From Lamellibrachia satsuma (taxonomy: Eukaryota > Annelida > Polychaeta > Sabellida > Siboglinidae): DNA of 64,000 bases. Where the stretch lies: NCBI GenBank assembly GCA_033239005.1, contig BSQZ01000001.1, forward strand, positions 5,463,501 through 5,527,500. Reading direction: 5' to 3'. Both the position numbers and the translations under genes were made by a program. A model generated the notes under the pieces. That model was not told the origin of the DNA. It saw nothing but the letters and a program-made list of their open reading frames with translations, and did not search any database. Numbering within the stretch: position 1 is the stretch's first letter; every line of letters starts with the position of its first letter. This document shows positions 10,746 to 21,712 of this stretch, piece by piece.

Positions 10746-11970
10746 AGCGTCCTTTTTGTTATGGTTGAGTCACGTGCTTATGAATCCTAGTGGTCTCACC
10801 TTCCATAAGTTTGATGAAAATAGCTACACCAATATCATCATAAGAACATTTAAAAAGTAATAAATATTTAATTTAGTTTATTCTCCTCGTAATAACATAG
10901 TCTCTAGTGATAGTATTTACGTCGTTTCGTTGCTGATGGCAACAAGTCTAAGAACTATGTAGCCGTTTCGCTCTCTCAGTTTCAAGTTTCTGCTTAGTTG
11001 CTATTTTTGTGTTCTTTCGAACGTATCTATACTATTATCTCTGCGGTTAAATGCAATATTATAAACGGGGTTTGATGCTGTATTCTGACAAGTTCTATGC
11101 ACATACTATTTTTTTCAGGATAAAAGCAAAACGTGAGTTTTACCAAACCGAAAAGAAAGAACGATATCATAATTAAGAGAAGAAATTTAGAGAAGAGAAG
11201 AAAATTATTGGCGGGAAAGATTCCATTTCACAAAAAAACAATATGTATGTTATAATTATTATTCAGAATCAGTTATACAGGGGCTATTCGTTTTGGTGAT
11301 GTTGCATAAGTTTTACTGCAATTTAGCTGCTAACGCAAGCCCTTTATCACTGACGTCAAGCAAACTGCTGGCGCAAGAAAGCGCTTATGCTGATGGCAAC
11401 CAGTCTTAGAGCTTTGGCAACGGTATATCAGCCACACCGGGCGCTCAGTGTACAGTGTCCGGCTGGCGGCGGGTCCAGTGGCACATCTGCAACAACTTTC
11501 TGTTCTCTGTTTTTTTTTGCAAGCAGACGTTACATTTTGAAGGCTTTGTGTCAGACTCAATCATCAGACATACGGCCTACGCTAGCTATGCTTGTCGATT
11601 TCTTATGACATATACGAGAATGTCACGATAACCATTTATACACATTCGTAGCATGGCGTGCTGCGTTGTCATTGCTCAAGAGAGACACGCACCACAAGTC
11701 ATTTGCCGACGCCGCTGTACACCAGCTAACACCAGTGTCTAACAGCTACGTGGTATTGACTGGCAACGGGAAATGAGTCGGTCGATGACGCACTCCGTGG
11801 AACCGTCATAGAAAGAACCCCTAGAAAAACTAACGACGCAATCACTGTTACATTTTACTGCGGGATTACGCAAGCAGACGTCTCTTACCATTAGCATTAA
11901 ATGAATGTGAACTGGTCGACATGCAATAAAACTTCGTTAACTTGAAATTGGAGAGACATGGGAAACACTT
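10746..11970. other. Unassigned spacer
   Basis: No supported gene. Short overlapping ORFs at 11330-11608 on both strands look like chance. Confidence 0.4.
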
Positions 11971-12078
11971 CGAGTTAGCCATGTGTTAGAGTTAGCCATG
12001 TGTTAGAATTAGCCATGTGTTAGAGTTAGCCATGTGTTAGAGTTCGCCATGTGTTCGAGTTAGCCATGTGTTAGAGTT
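11971..12078. repeat. 17-bp minisatellite, 6 copies
   Basis: The unit GAGTTAGCCATGTGTTA is repeated six times with two single-base variants. Confidence 0.9.
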
Positions 12079-12243
12079 AAGTTATAGGTTTACACAAGGC
12101 TGTGCATCATGGGGGTCTTACTGCTACGACTACTTCCCGTTATAGCTACTTCCCGTCTGCTACTTTTTTATTCCCGTTATAGCTACTCATTAAGTTTGAC
12201 AGTCAAACTAGTCTCGCTACAGCTACATTTTTATGCCATAGTT

Positions 12244-12338
12244 AAGGAGGAGGCAGGAGGCGGGAGGCGGGAGGCGGGAGGCGGGAGGCGGGAGGCGGGA
12301 GGCGGGAGGCGGGAGGCAGGAGGCGGGAGGCGGGAGTA
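12244..12338 (+). repeat. 7-bp G-rich array (GGAGGCG), about 13 copies
   Basis: The repeats are near perfect and put GG and GGG runs at very short spacing on the plus strand, so the array could fold as a G-quadruplex. The minus strand is a matching C-rich run. Confidence 0.9.
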
Positions 12339-12422
12339 TTAACTATTTCAAATTGCATTGGTGAAATCAGAGTGACACGCACTTTGTGATTCAAGACTTT
12401 CTTGACTTTCGTTAAACACATA

Positions 12423-12483
12423 ACAGTGCAACATAACATAACATAACATAACAGTGCAACATAACATAACATAACAGCGCAAC
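12423..12483. repeat. ATAAC pentanucleotide array
   Basis: ATAAC units interrupted twice by AGTGCAAC form a short compound microsatellite. Confidence 0.85.
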
Positions 12484-13419
12484 AAAATTATGGAATATTT
12501 TACATCGAGTGCACTGTAGAATTAATGTATTGGTCTTAATAAAACTGTAGTGCGGACGTGTTTTATGTTACATACTCCACTTCGGATAACTGATTCTCCC
12601 TTGGTCCAAGAATAGCTATAACGGGATCTGTGTTGATGCCTAATTAATTGTTCCTCTCACCTGTAGCTGTAAGGGCGCGTGTGTGCGCGCGCTCGTGCGT
12701 GCGTGCGAGTAGATAATTGTATATACAAACTGGTCTAATGAACCATTTTCTACTCACACCAATTTACCAGACTGACATTTAGTTTGTTTTCAGCTTTAAC
12801 CTTTTACTTAGATGCAGAATACGACGTATCCGTGCTGCTGTACATATATGTATGGTTAATCGATATATTGCACTGAACGATAATTATGATTAGCTTTCTC
12901 GTATAGAGAATGCACGTGCTACGAAAGATAAGATGTACTCCTGACCTAAGGATGTATGAATTATTTCACTTGCTATAACAAAGGGTTAAGTTCACGTATC
13001 GTGTCGCCCTAAATGTCACATGTAATGCCACGATCGTATCGTCGCAGGATCCCGATCGCGGCTAACTGTTAATGAAATTAACTTTTAGCAGTTGCGAGGA
13101 CGCGAGATCATTGTAAATAACTAGTGATGGAATTACGAAATATCTTAGTTGACAAAAATCGTAAGTCCTTTATAAATGTAAATTTACGATAGGTCTACGT
13201 AGTATCATTGCTACTAGATCTTACTATCTTGTTTTAAGTGTTGTACGGAGCACTTCGAGATGGTTGACACGTGTTCTTATCAGTGTTATTCTAGACAGGG
13301 TCATTCTTATCAAAAGACATGCCACCATCGCTAGCAATCTTTGCTACGCGTCTTCTACGTTAACTCCAAAGAAGACCGTCTACAGAGCGTATCCTCTGTC
13401 CTGTCGTGTGAGGCCACTG
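12484..13419. other. Unassigned spacer
   Basis: Contains a short GT/GC alternating run at 12678-12710 and otherwise AT-rich unique-looking sequence. No gene seen. Confidence 0.4.
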
Positions 13420-13612
13420 GACGACATCTTGTCTGTGGGGCCACTGGGTGTATAATGTATGTTGGACCATTGGGTGTATCATGTTTATGGGGCCACTGGG
13501 GTGTATCCTGTATGTGGAGCCACTGGGGTGTGTCATGTATATGGAGCCACTGGGGTGTACCATATATGTTGGGCCACTGGGGCGTATCATGTCAATGGGG
13601 CCACTGCGGTAC
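13420..13612. repeat. 27-bp minisatellite, 7 copies
   Basis: The unit has the core CCACTGGGGTGTATCATGTA, repeated every 27 bp with variants. Nine codons per unit keep both strands open, giving W-G-H-W-G-V-S-C peptides that are artefacts of the period. Confidence 0.85.
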
Positions 13613-13904
13613 TTGTAAGGAACGGCGGTTAGAATAATCAAACTGTCAGATTTCTTCCATCACCTTCGAGCCACCTGAGGCGTGGATACAATGTTGAATG
13701 GACTAATGTGTACAGCTGCCAGCGATATTACAAAGTCACTCAGTCTTGTCCAAGGCAGCGACTTGCCATTTCCTCTAGACAGTGTGCATCAGGCGGTCCA
13801 GGTAGAACCGCTAAGCTATCGATCCATATGCAGCCACTCAATGTTGTCCAAACAGACACACGCTGGTTAACCTTGCCAGTACCGCTCAATATGGCCCAGG
13901 CACC
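13613..13904. other. Unassigned spacer
   Basis: Short overlapping ORFs on both strands. No family recognised. Confidence 0.35.
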
Positions 13905-14243
13905 CATGGACGTATATAGGGGAGACAAGTGGGCCGTGCCCCTTTGGTGTATTTAGGGGAGGCAGGTGGGCCGTGCCCCTTTGGCGCATTTAGGGGAGGC
14001 AAGTGGGCCATGGCCCCTTTGGCGTATTTAGGGGAGGCAGGTGGGCCATGGCTCCTTTGGTGTATTTAGGGGAGACAAGTGGGCCGTGCCCCTTTGGCGT
14101 ATTTAGGGGAGACAAGTGGGCCGTGCCCCTTTGGCGTATTTAGGGGAGGCAAGTGGGCCATGGCCCCTTTGGCGTATTTAGGGGAGACAAGTGGGCCGTG
14201 CCCCTTTGGCGTATTTAGGGCAGGCAAATGGGCCATGGCCCCC
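13905..14243. repeat. 37-bp minisatellite, about 9 copies
   Basis: The unit reads roughly TTTGGCGTATTTAGGGGAGG followed by a CAAGTGGGCCATGGCCCC-type half. The GGGCCATGGCCC half is palindromic in several units. Confidence 0.9.
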
Positions 14244-15080
14244 CCGGTTTAATTTATTCCAGTACTTTTCTCCGTTGAGTCGCTACATGGTAGTCAGGGT
14301 GACTAGGCTTGGCCTTTGTCCTTTGTGAGATCCTAGATCCGCCACTGCAGATCACCTATGTAGAGCTGTGTCACTTGGTCCAGGCCTGGCTGCATAAGTA
14401 GATCTAAATATAACCGTTCATTGGCGCAGGCAGGCACATCAGTCGGATTAAGGCCGGTGACGCCCATTTTCCAGAAGCCGACAGGGTCACACGCCATAGG
14501 GAACGATGTGTGTCATTCGAAATCAATTCACAGCTCTTTGAAAATAATGAGGTTTCGCTTTCATGGTATGCGACATTTGAAGTGTTAATTACCAGTAAGT
14601 GAGGCAAAATTTGGAGCTGGTCTTGTGACACACGGCGACCAGAATGCAAACATGCAGCACTACATCGGAGAAACAACGAGATCATTAGTCACAAGAACAT
14701 ATATTTGGGGATTTCGTTCATCCCACGTTGCCACAGTTCACTCAGTTGTATAAATGAGTATCTGACTACAGACAGAGATGGATATCTGAACGAACAGTCT
14801 TCGCGCAGCAATTGCAGTGTGACTGAAGTCTTCACAGAGAAGTCGGACTGGCGTTGGAATGAACAGGTCTGCCAGGAGGTGAAGGGTAAAGCACTTTGAA
14901 CAATTCCACGGACTGGATATCGCGCTATATTAGAACGTACCTTTACCTATATCGGTGTTCCACGAATGACGTAAGGATACTAAAGAATGAGGAGAACTGG
15001 TTTAGCAGGAAAATAAAAAAAGCAATACACATCCGTCGAACGAACCCTGAAGTGAATCGAGACGTCGGCCAGGAGCTCCC
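14244..15080. other. Unassigned spacer with a dispersed 40-bp repeat
   Basis: No gene seen. Positions 14910-14950 (GGACTGGATATCGCGCTATA and what follows) match 46711-46750 with few differences. The motif resembles the tail of a SINE or LINE. Confidence 0.45.
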
Positions 15081-15795
15081 CGTCCTGCTCCAGTGACGTC
15101 AGTCAGCCGACTCCCCCGTCCTGCTCCAGTGACGTCAGTCAGCCGACTCCCCCATCCTGCTCCAGTGACGTTAGTCTGCCGACTCCCCCGTCCTGCTCCA
15201 GTGACGTCAGTCCGCCGACTCCCCCGTCCTGCTCCAGTGACGTCAGTCAGCCGACTCCACCATCCTGCTCCAGTGACGTTAGTCTGCCGACTCCCCCGTC
15301 CTGCTCCAGTGACGTCGGTCCGCCGACTCCCCCGTCCTGCTCCAGTGACGTCAGTCCGCCGACTCTTCCGTCCTGCTCCAGTGACGTTAGTCCGCCGACT
15401 CTTCCGTCCTGCTCCAGTGACGTCAGTCCGCCGACTCCTCCGTCCTGCTCCAGTGACGTCAGTCCGCCGACTACTCCGTCCTGCTCCAGTGACGTCAGTC
15501 CGCCGACTCCTCCGTCCTGCTCCAGTGACGTCAGTCCGCCGACTCCTCCGTCCTGCTCCAGTGACGTCAGTCCGCGGACTACTCCATCATGCTCCAGTGA
15601 CGTCAGTCCGCCGACTACTCCGTCCTGCTCCAGTGACGTCAGTCCGCCGACTCCTCCGTCCTGCTCCAGTGACGTCAGTCCGCGGACTACTCCGTCATGC
15701 TCCAGTGACGTCAGTCCGCCGACTACTCCGTCCTGCTCCAGTGACGTCATTCCGCCGAATACTCCGTCCTGCTCCAATGAAGTCAGTCCGCCGAC
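15081..15795. repeat. 36-bp minisatellite, 20 copies, most with a consensus CRE
   Basis: The unit reads CTGCTCCAGTGACGTCAGTC followed by CGCCGACTCC and CCGTC-type sequence. I count 20 units. TGACGTCA, the full palindromic cAMP-response element, is perfect in 15; the others have TGACGTTA, TGACGTCG or TGAAGTCA. Long ORFs on both strands are a by-product of the 12-codon period. Confidence 0.93.
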
Positions 15796-16529
15796 AAAGG
15801 CCGACAGAGTCGATCGAGTAAATCGACCGAGCTATTCAGAAAGAATATAACAAATTGCAACATAAGACGAGACGTAATTATCCTGTCAAACAATCCAAAG
15901 CTGCTATAACATGGACATAAAATTACTATATTTCCACCGTCCACTAAATTCACTGTGAAACGGGCTAACATTGCATGTATGTCTATCATTGGGACATTTA
16001 GGGACCAATCACAAGAGAACGTATATATTTAGGTGATGTACCATCTCGGCACGGTGTCGTCAGTCGGAACGGACGATGTTGTTCAAGAAAGAGCAACGAC
16101 ACACGCATGAGTCAATCGTCATTGCGACAGACCGCATGCGACAGAAACACAGTCTGACAAGACGGTTGGTCTTCATGAGCTGTGAATAACGTAATTACTG
16201 CACTCCGCTAGGTCTGCCAGGAACCATATAACAGAGAACATGAAGACGGTGCCAGGACTTGACAGCTACACTAAACTATTTCTAACAGTGGGACTGCCGT
16301 GATTAATGCCAGCTAACCGATCGATACATTTCAAGATCTGTACAATTACCTATCAAGTACTTTCAACTAAGTAACCGTACATACACGTATTTACACTCGT
16401 TGCTGGGATAGAAAGCCTAGGCAACTTCGATCGTCTTGCTCTTGTCAACTGTGTTTTCTCAAGAGATAACAATTCCGATGGTTTAGGCCAGTCCAGTGGT
16501 TCTTAAATAAACTAACCACATACACCACA
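15796..16529. other. Unassigned spacer
   Basis: Unique-looking sequence without a supported gene. Confidence 0.4.
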
Positions 16530-17310
16530 GATATTGTAGGCCCCCACATTCTCCGCTGAGATTGTAGGGCCCCACATATACTCCACAGAGATTTTAGGCC
16601 CCCACATTCTCCACTGAGATTGTAGGGCCCCCACACGTACTCCACATAGATTGTAGGCCCCAAACACGCCACATATGTTGTTGGGCCTCCACATAGATTG
16701 TAGGCCCCCACACACTCCTCAGAGATTGTAGGCCCCACATATTCCACATAGATTTTAGGGCCCCCATAGAGATTGTAGAGCCCCACATACTCCAGAGAAT
16801 GTAGGGCCCCCACATACTCCACATAGATTGTAGGCCCCCCACACACTCCACAGAGATAGTAGGCCCCCACATATTCCACATAGATTGTAGGCCCCCACGT
16901 ATATTGTAGGGCCCCCACGTAGATTGTAGGCCCCCACATAGATTGTAGAGCCCCCCACATAGATTGTAGGGCCCCCACATACTCCACATAGATTGTAGGC
17001 CCCCACACACTCCACAGAGATTGTAGGCCCCCACATATTCCACATATATTGTAGGGCCCCAACGTAGATTGTAGGCCCCCACATACTCCACATAGATTGT
17101 AGAGCCCCAACATACTCCACAGAGATTGTAGGCCCCCACATATATTGTAGGGCCTCCACATACTCCACATAGATTGTAGAACCCCCACATACTCCACATA
17201 GATTGTAGGGCCACCACATACTCCACAGATATTGTAGGGCCCCCACATAGGTTGTAGGGTCCCCACATACTCCACAAATATTGTAGGCCCCCACATACTC
17301 CACAGAGATG
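16530..17310. repeat. Complex minisatellite of about 27-30 bp units
   Basis: Built from two half-units, CCCCCACATACTCCACATAG and ATTGTAGG(G)CC, combined irregularly about 28 times with unit loss and gain. ORFs of up to 283 codons on the minus strand encode only this repeat. Confidence 0.88.
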
Positions 17311-17787
17311 GCTATAGTCAAGTATTCGGCTCCAAATAATTCAGGGAGTTTCTCAATCACATTTTCGCCTTTGGTTGTTAGCTCGAGGTCATTACAAATT
17401 CTTCCTTCAGATCGCCATTGCGAAAGTTCAAGATGTGAGAGCAGTAGATCTAGTCGCGAGTCTCGCGCTGCTGTCGCTAGGGGGAGTGTGAGAGGGGTTT
17501 CCCCTCCTGGCGGAGCCATTGTTCAATTTTAGGGTTCTGCATATTCATTTAATTTCAATGCATCTTCCATGTGACGTGTTGGCGTTTTTGGATTCGAAAT
17601 TAGCACTTTTAGCTTTTTACCCGTGAAATTACAGTTTGGCGGTAGATGTCGGCACTAAAGCGGTAGACCGTAAGATTATCCCAAATTGAAGAAAAAAGCG
17701 TGAGTTCTACCGCCAAAGCGGGAGACTAGGCACCTCTGACCTACTGAGACAAAGTATCTCATTACTCTTCTCCCCAAAACAAGTTTG
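17311..17787. other. Unassigned spacer
   Basis: The direct repeat GTCGCGAGTCTCGCG lies near 17453, and GGCGGTAGA and CGGTAGACC repeats lie near 17638-17668. No gene seen. Confidence 0.35.
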
Positions 17788-19550
17788 ACACAAGGTAAAA
17801 CAGCTGCTCCACGATAGGGTCTTGACCGAAGGTACAATCAGCTACTCCCCGATAGGGTCTTGACACAAGGTACAATAAGCTGCTCCCCGATAGGGTCTTG
17901 ACACAAGGTACAATCAGCTGCTTCCCGATAGGGTCTTGACACAAGGTACAATCAGCTGCTCCCCGATAGGGTCTTGACACAAGGTACAACGAGCTGCTCC
18001 CCGATAGGGTCTTGACACAAGGTACAATGAGCTGCTCCCCGATAGGGTCTTGACACAAGGTACAATCAGCTGCTTCCCGATAGGGTCTTGACACAAGGTA
18101 CAATCAGCTGCTCCACGATAGGGTCTTGACACAAGGTACAATGAGTTGCTCCCCGATAGGGTCTTGACACAAGGTACAACCAGCTGCTCCCCGATAGGGT
18201 CTTGACACAAGGTACAATCAGCTGCACCCCGATAGGGTCTTGACACAAGGTACAACCAGCTACTCCCCGATAGGGTCTTGACACAAGGTACAACCAGCTG
18301 CTCCCCGATAGAGTCTTGACACAAGGTACAATCAGCTGCTCCCCGATAGGGTATTGACACAAGGTACAATGAGCTGCTCCCCGATAGGGTCTTGACACAA
18401 GGTACAATGAGCTGCTCCCCGATAGGGTCTTGACCCAAGGTACAATGAGCTGCTCCCCGATAGGGTCTTGCCACAAGGTACAATGAGCTGCTCCCCGGTA
18501 GGGTCTTGACACAAGGTACAATCAGCTGCTCCCCGATAGGGTCTTGACACAAGGTACAACCAGCTGCTCCCCGATAGGGTCTTGACACAAGGTACAACCA
18601 GCTGCTCCCCGATAGGGTCTTGACACAAGGTACAATCAGCTGCTCCCCGATAGGGTCTTGACACAAGGTACAATGAGCTGCTCCCCGATAGGGTCTTGAC
18701 ACAAGGTACAATGAGCTGCTCCACGATAGGGTCTTGACACAAGGTACAGTGAGCTGCTCCCCGATAGGGTCTTGACACAAGGTACAACCAGCTGCTCCCC
18801 GATAGGGTCTTGACACAAGGTACAACCAGCTGCTCCCCAATAGGGTCTTGACACAAGGTACAACCAGCTGCTCCCCGATAGGGTCTTGACACAAGGTACA
18901 ATGAGCTGCTCCACGATAGGGTCTTGACACAAGGTACAATGAGCTGCTCCACGATAGGGTCTTGACACAAGGTACAATCAGCTGCTCCCTGATAGGGTCT
19001 TGACACAAGGTACAAGCAGCTGCTCCCCGATAGGGTCTTGACACAAGGTACAATGAGTTGCTCCACGATAGGGTCTTGACACAAGGTACAATGAGCTGCT
19101 CCCCGATAGGGTCTTGACACAAGGTACAATCAGCTGCTCCCCGACAGGGTCTTGACACAAGGTAAAAACATTTACTCCCCGATAGGGTCTTGACACAAGG
19201 TACACTGAGCTGCTCCACGATAGGCTCTTGACACAAGGTACAATCAGCTGCTCCCCGACAGGGTCTTGACACAAGGTAAAAACATTTACTCCCCGATAGG
19301 GTCTTGACACAAGGTACACTGAGCTGCTCCACGATAGGCTCTTGACACAAGGTAAAAACAGCTGCTCCCGATAGGGTCTTGACACAAGGTACAATCAGCT
19401 ACTCCCCGATAGGGTCTTGACACAAAGTACAATCAGCTGCTCCCCGATAGGGTCTTGACACAAAGTACAATCAGCTGCTCCCCGATAGGGTCTTGACATA
19501 AGGTAAAATCAGCTGCTCCCCGATAGGGTCTTGACACAAGGTACAATCTT
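17788..19550. repeat. 38-bp minisatellite, about 46 copies
   Basis: The unit reads GTCTTGACACAAGGTACAAT then CAGCTGCTCCCCGATAGG, with very few changes between copies. Many units contain CAGCTG, an E-box. It encodes artefactual ORFs of up to 478 codons on the minus strand. High identity points to recent or ongoing homogenisation. Confidence 0.95.
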
Positions 19551-20215
19551 TCATTCCTGCAGCGTAATGTTGATAGTTGGAGCCACCAGCAACAATGCGC
19601 TGCGCATTTTTAAATGTCCGCACCGCGCGGTAGATTTGGCTTTGCGTATTATGTAAATCAAGTTTTAATTGTATGTGAATGTTTTAATTGTATGTAAAGT
19701 ATTTACAAGGAGTCGAATGACGACCCCTTGACATTGCCAAATGACCCCTGGATTGAGAACCGCTGGCTTAGGCGCTACGAAAGTTTTAGTTCTTGATATT
19801 ATGAAACAGTCAAACAACTGCTTGTCTAAAATTTGTCTAAGTGAACGACTAATCATATGCATATAGACCACTTCTGCATAACTGTAGCTGAGATAATCAA
19901 ACTTGTGCAGATAGAAGCATTCAAAGATGGCATGAAACATCTGAAAGAGATCGCTGCGTTTACGGCAGAGTGGTGCCCATGATGCACAAATTGGGTAAAA
20001 AGGAACACATCACTATATTAACCCGGATCTAGATGCAGAGAGCATTTTGTGGCTTTGAGGTGGCATCAAACGTCCGGGTTGACGACCGCACGCTCTTCCA
20101 TGTCAGTCTCCCTGTCAACCCCCAAGGAAGCCGTCACAACACTCAACTTTTTTTAAAAACATCTTCCACGTCACGACCACAAACCAGATTCGAGGAAATG
20201 CAGTCTGGATCACTG
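19551..20215. other. Unassigned spacer
   Basis: No gene or recognisable element. The direct repeat TTTTAATTGTATGT occurs at about 19662 and 19682. Confidence 0.4.
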
Positions 20216-20395
20216 CATCTAGTTTCCTTTGCAAGTGCACCGAATGTCGGAGAAAGCACACAAGTTTCCTTTCAAAGTGCACCGAATGTCGGAGAAAGCA
20301 CACAAGTTTCCTTTCAAAGTGCACCGAATGTCGGAGAAAGCACACAAGTTTCCTTTCAAAGTGCACCGAATGTCGGAGAAAGCACACAAGTTCAC
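20216..20395. repeat. 42-bp minisatellite, 4 copies
   Basis: The unit reads TTTCCTTTCAAAGTGCACCG then AATGTCGGAGAAAGCACACAAG, nearly perfect. The 14-codon period keeps several frames open. Confidence 0.9.
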
Positions 20396-20927
20396 GAAAC
20401 GAAAAGCAACTTTCACTTATTGTAGGCCATGGCAGTTCTTCTTTTAGTTAATCAGACAACTTCGTTGAAGGTATTGAATGTTGAAGGTTTAGCTGATGTT
20501 GCGATACAAGAAAACACAGTTCTGCGACGCCTGATAAAAACAAAGATGCTCGAGTGAAATAGTTCGTGCGGTGGGCGTCTGTTCTCGGTCTTCCTGAGGG
20601 ATTACGTCCCTCGCGACAGCTTGGGCAGGAACCCAGCGTCCGCGCCTCTACGAAGGATAGAAAGAGATTGAAACTAATTGTTCTCTTTACGTGCACAACA
20701 CACTGACGAATTGCTCGAAATAGCAAACCATCAGTCCAGTTTATCCTCTCCATATTAGTTCATTGTACAGACAAAATGCTGCGTTCTGTTATCGACTGAT
20801 ACAAAAATAAATTCATGACCTTTTTGCGTGCGACAAAATTACCCAACGACACACTGTAACGACAACATGCGGAAATATAATCAGCATATTTATGAATCAA
20901 GCATAGAGTTTTGGTCAAAACAACCTC
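20396..20927. other. Unassigned spacer
   Basis: No gene recognised. Confidence 0.4.
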
Positions 20928-20931
20928 TTAA

Positions 20932-21080
20932 AGGCCCGTTCGCACGAGCGATTAGTTTTCCGATTGGTTTGGTGACAGTGTTGCCCAATCAATTGGGCGC
21001 ATCTATTCTTTAAAGCAACAATTACTTGTACGAGTGTCGCCGGGTCAATCGGGCAACTAATCGCTCGTGTGAACGAGCCT
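20932..21080. mobile_element. 149-bp MITE with long terminal inverted repeats
   Basis: The left end AGGCCCGTTCGCACGAGCGA matches, in inverted form, the right end TCGCTCGTGTGAACGAGCCT with two differences. The match continues into TTAGTT/AACTAA. It is flanked by TTAA (20928-20931) and TTAG (21081-21084), consistent with a TTAA target duplication as used by Kolobok or piggyBac elements. It has no coding capacity, so it would depend on a transposase elsewhere. Confidence 0.75.
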
Positions 21081-21084
21081 TTAG

Positions 21085-21712
21085 CAATGTACATCCCGAT
21101 CGCCAGACGAGGGAACACACACTGCGTGTAGAAACACGAGAACATACGTTGCATACAACTGGCAAAATCAGAACAATAAAATAAATAACGAAGGTAGCAG
21201 TATATCGCTAAAATGATAATTAACTCTCTACAACAGTCGGCGTAGAACCCGATGATTACCAGGTAATTTGAGGAAGGCAGTAACCGGTCTAACGGGTATT
21301 AGGAAAACAGTATCGACGTAACGCTACATTTAGCTATTTTATTTCAAAACCACCACTGTTTATATTTTTTTCTGATAGAAAATTACACTAACGATTGCAC
21401 ATATACACGCATGTAATGCATTTCACATTGATTTTTATGCACGACGCCGACATTTCTTTATCTAAACCAGTTTGATCAAAATAGAATAAAAATAGTTACT
21501 AATTCCACTGCATGCGTGACAAGAACTTCACAGCTGGGTCCAATTCAGTTACTTTGTGAACTTCGTCAAAACATACATAAAAACAAAATATTTTGGACCA
21601 TAGTGAATGGAATATGTAACTGACAGGTTATTTTGGAATATTATTATGTTTATTAAGATTTGCCTATCTATAGCCTGTACATAGTGAAAAAATATCATAT
21701 TATATAGGGAAA
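21085..21712. other. Unassigned spacer
   Basis: AT-rich sequence. No gene recognised. Confidence 0.4.

Noticed and set aside
16445..17519. Overlapping minus-strand ORFs of 227-283 codons
   Set aside because: Artefacts of the CCCCACATACTCCACA repeat, in three frames at once.
17914..19350. 478-codon minus-strand ORF
   Set aside because: It is only the translation of the 38-bp minisatellite, which by chance has no stops.
15081..19550. 36-bp and 38-bp direct repeats resembling CRISPR spacing
   Set aside because: Repeats are contiguous with no unique spacers, and the genome is eukaryotic.
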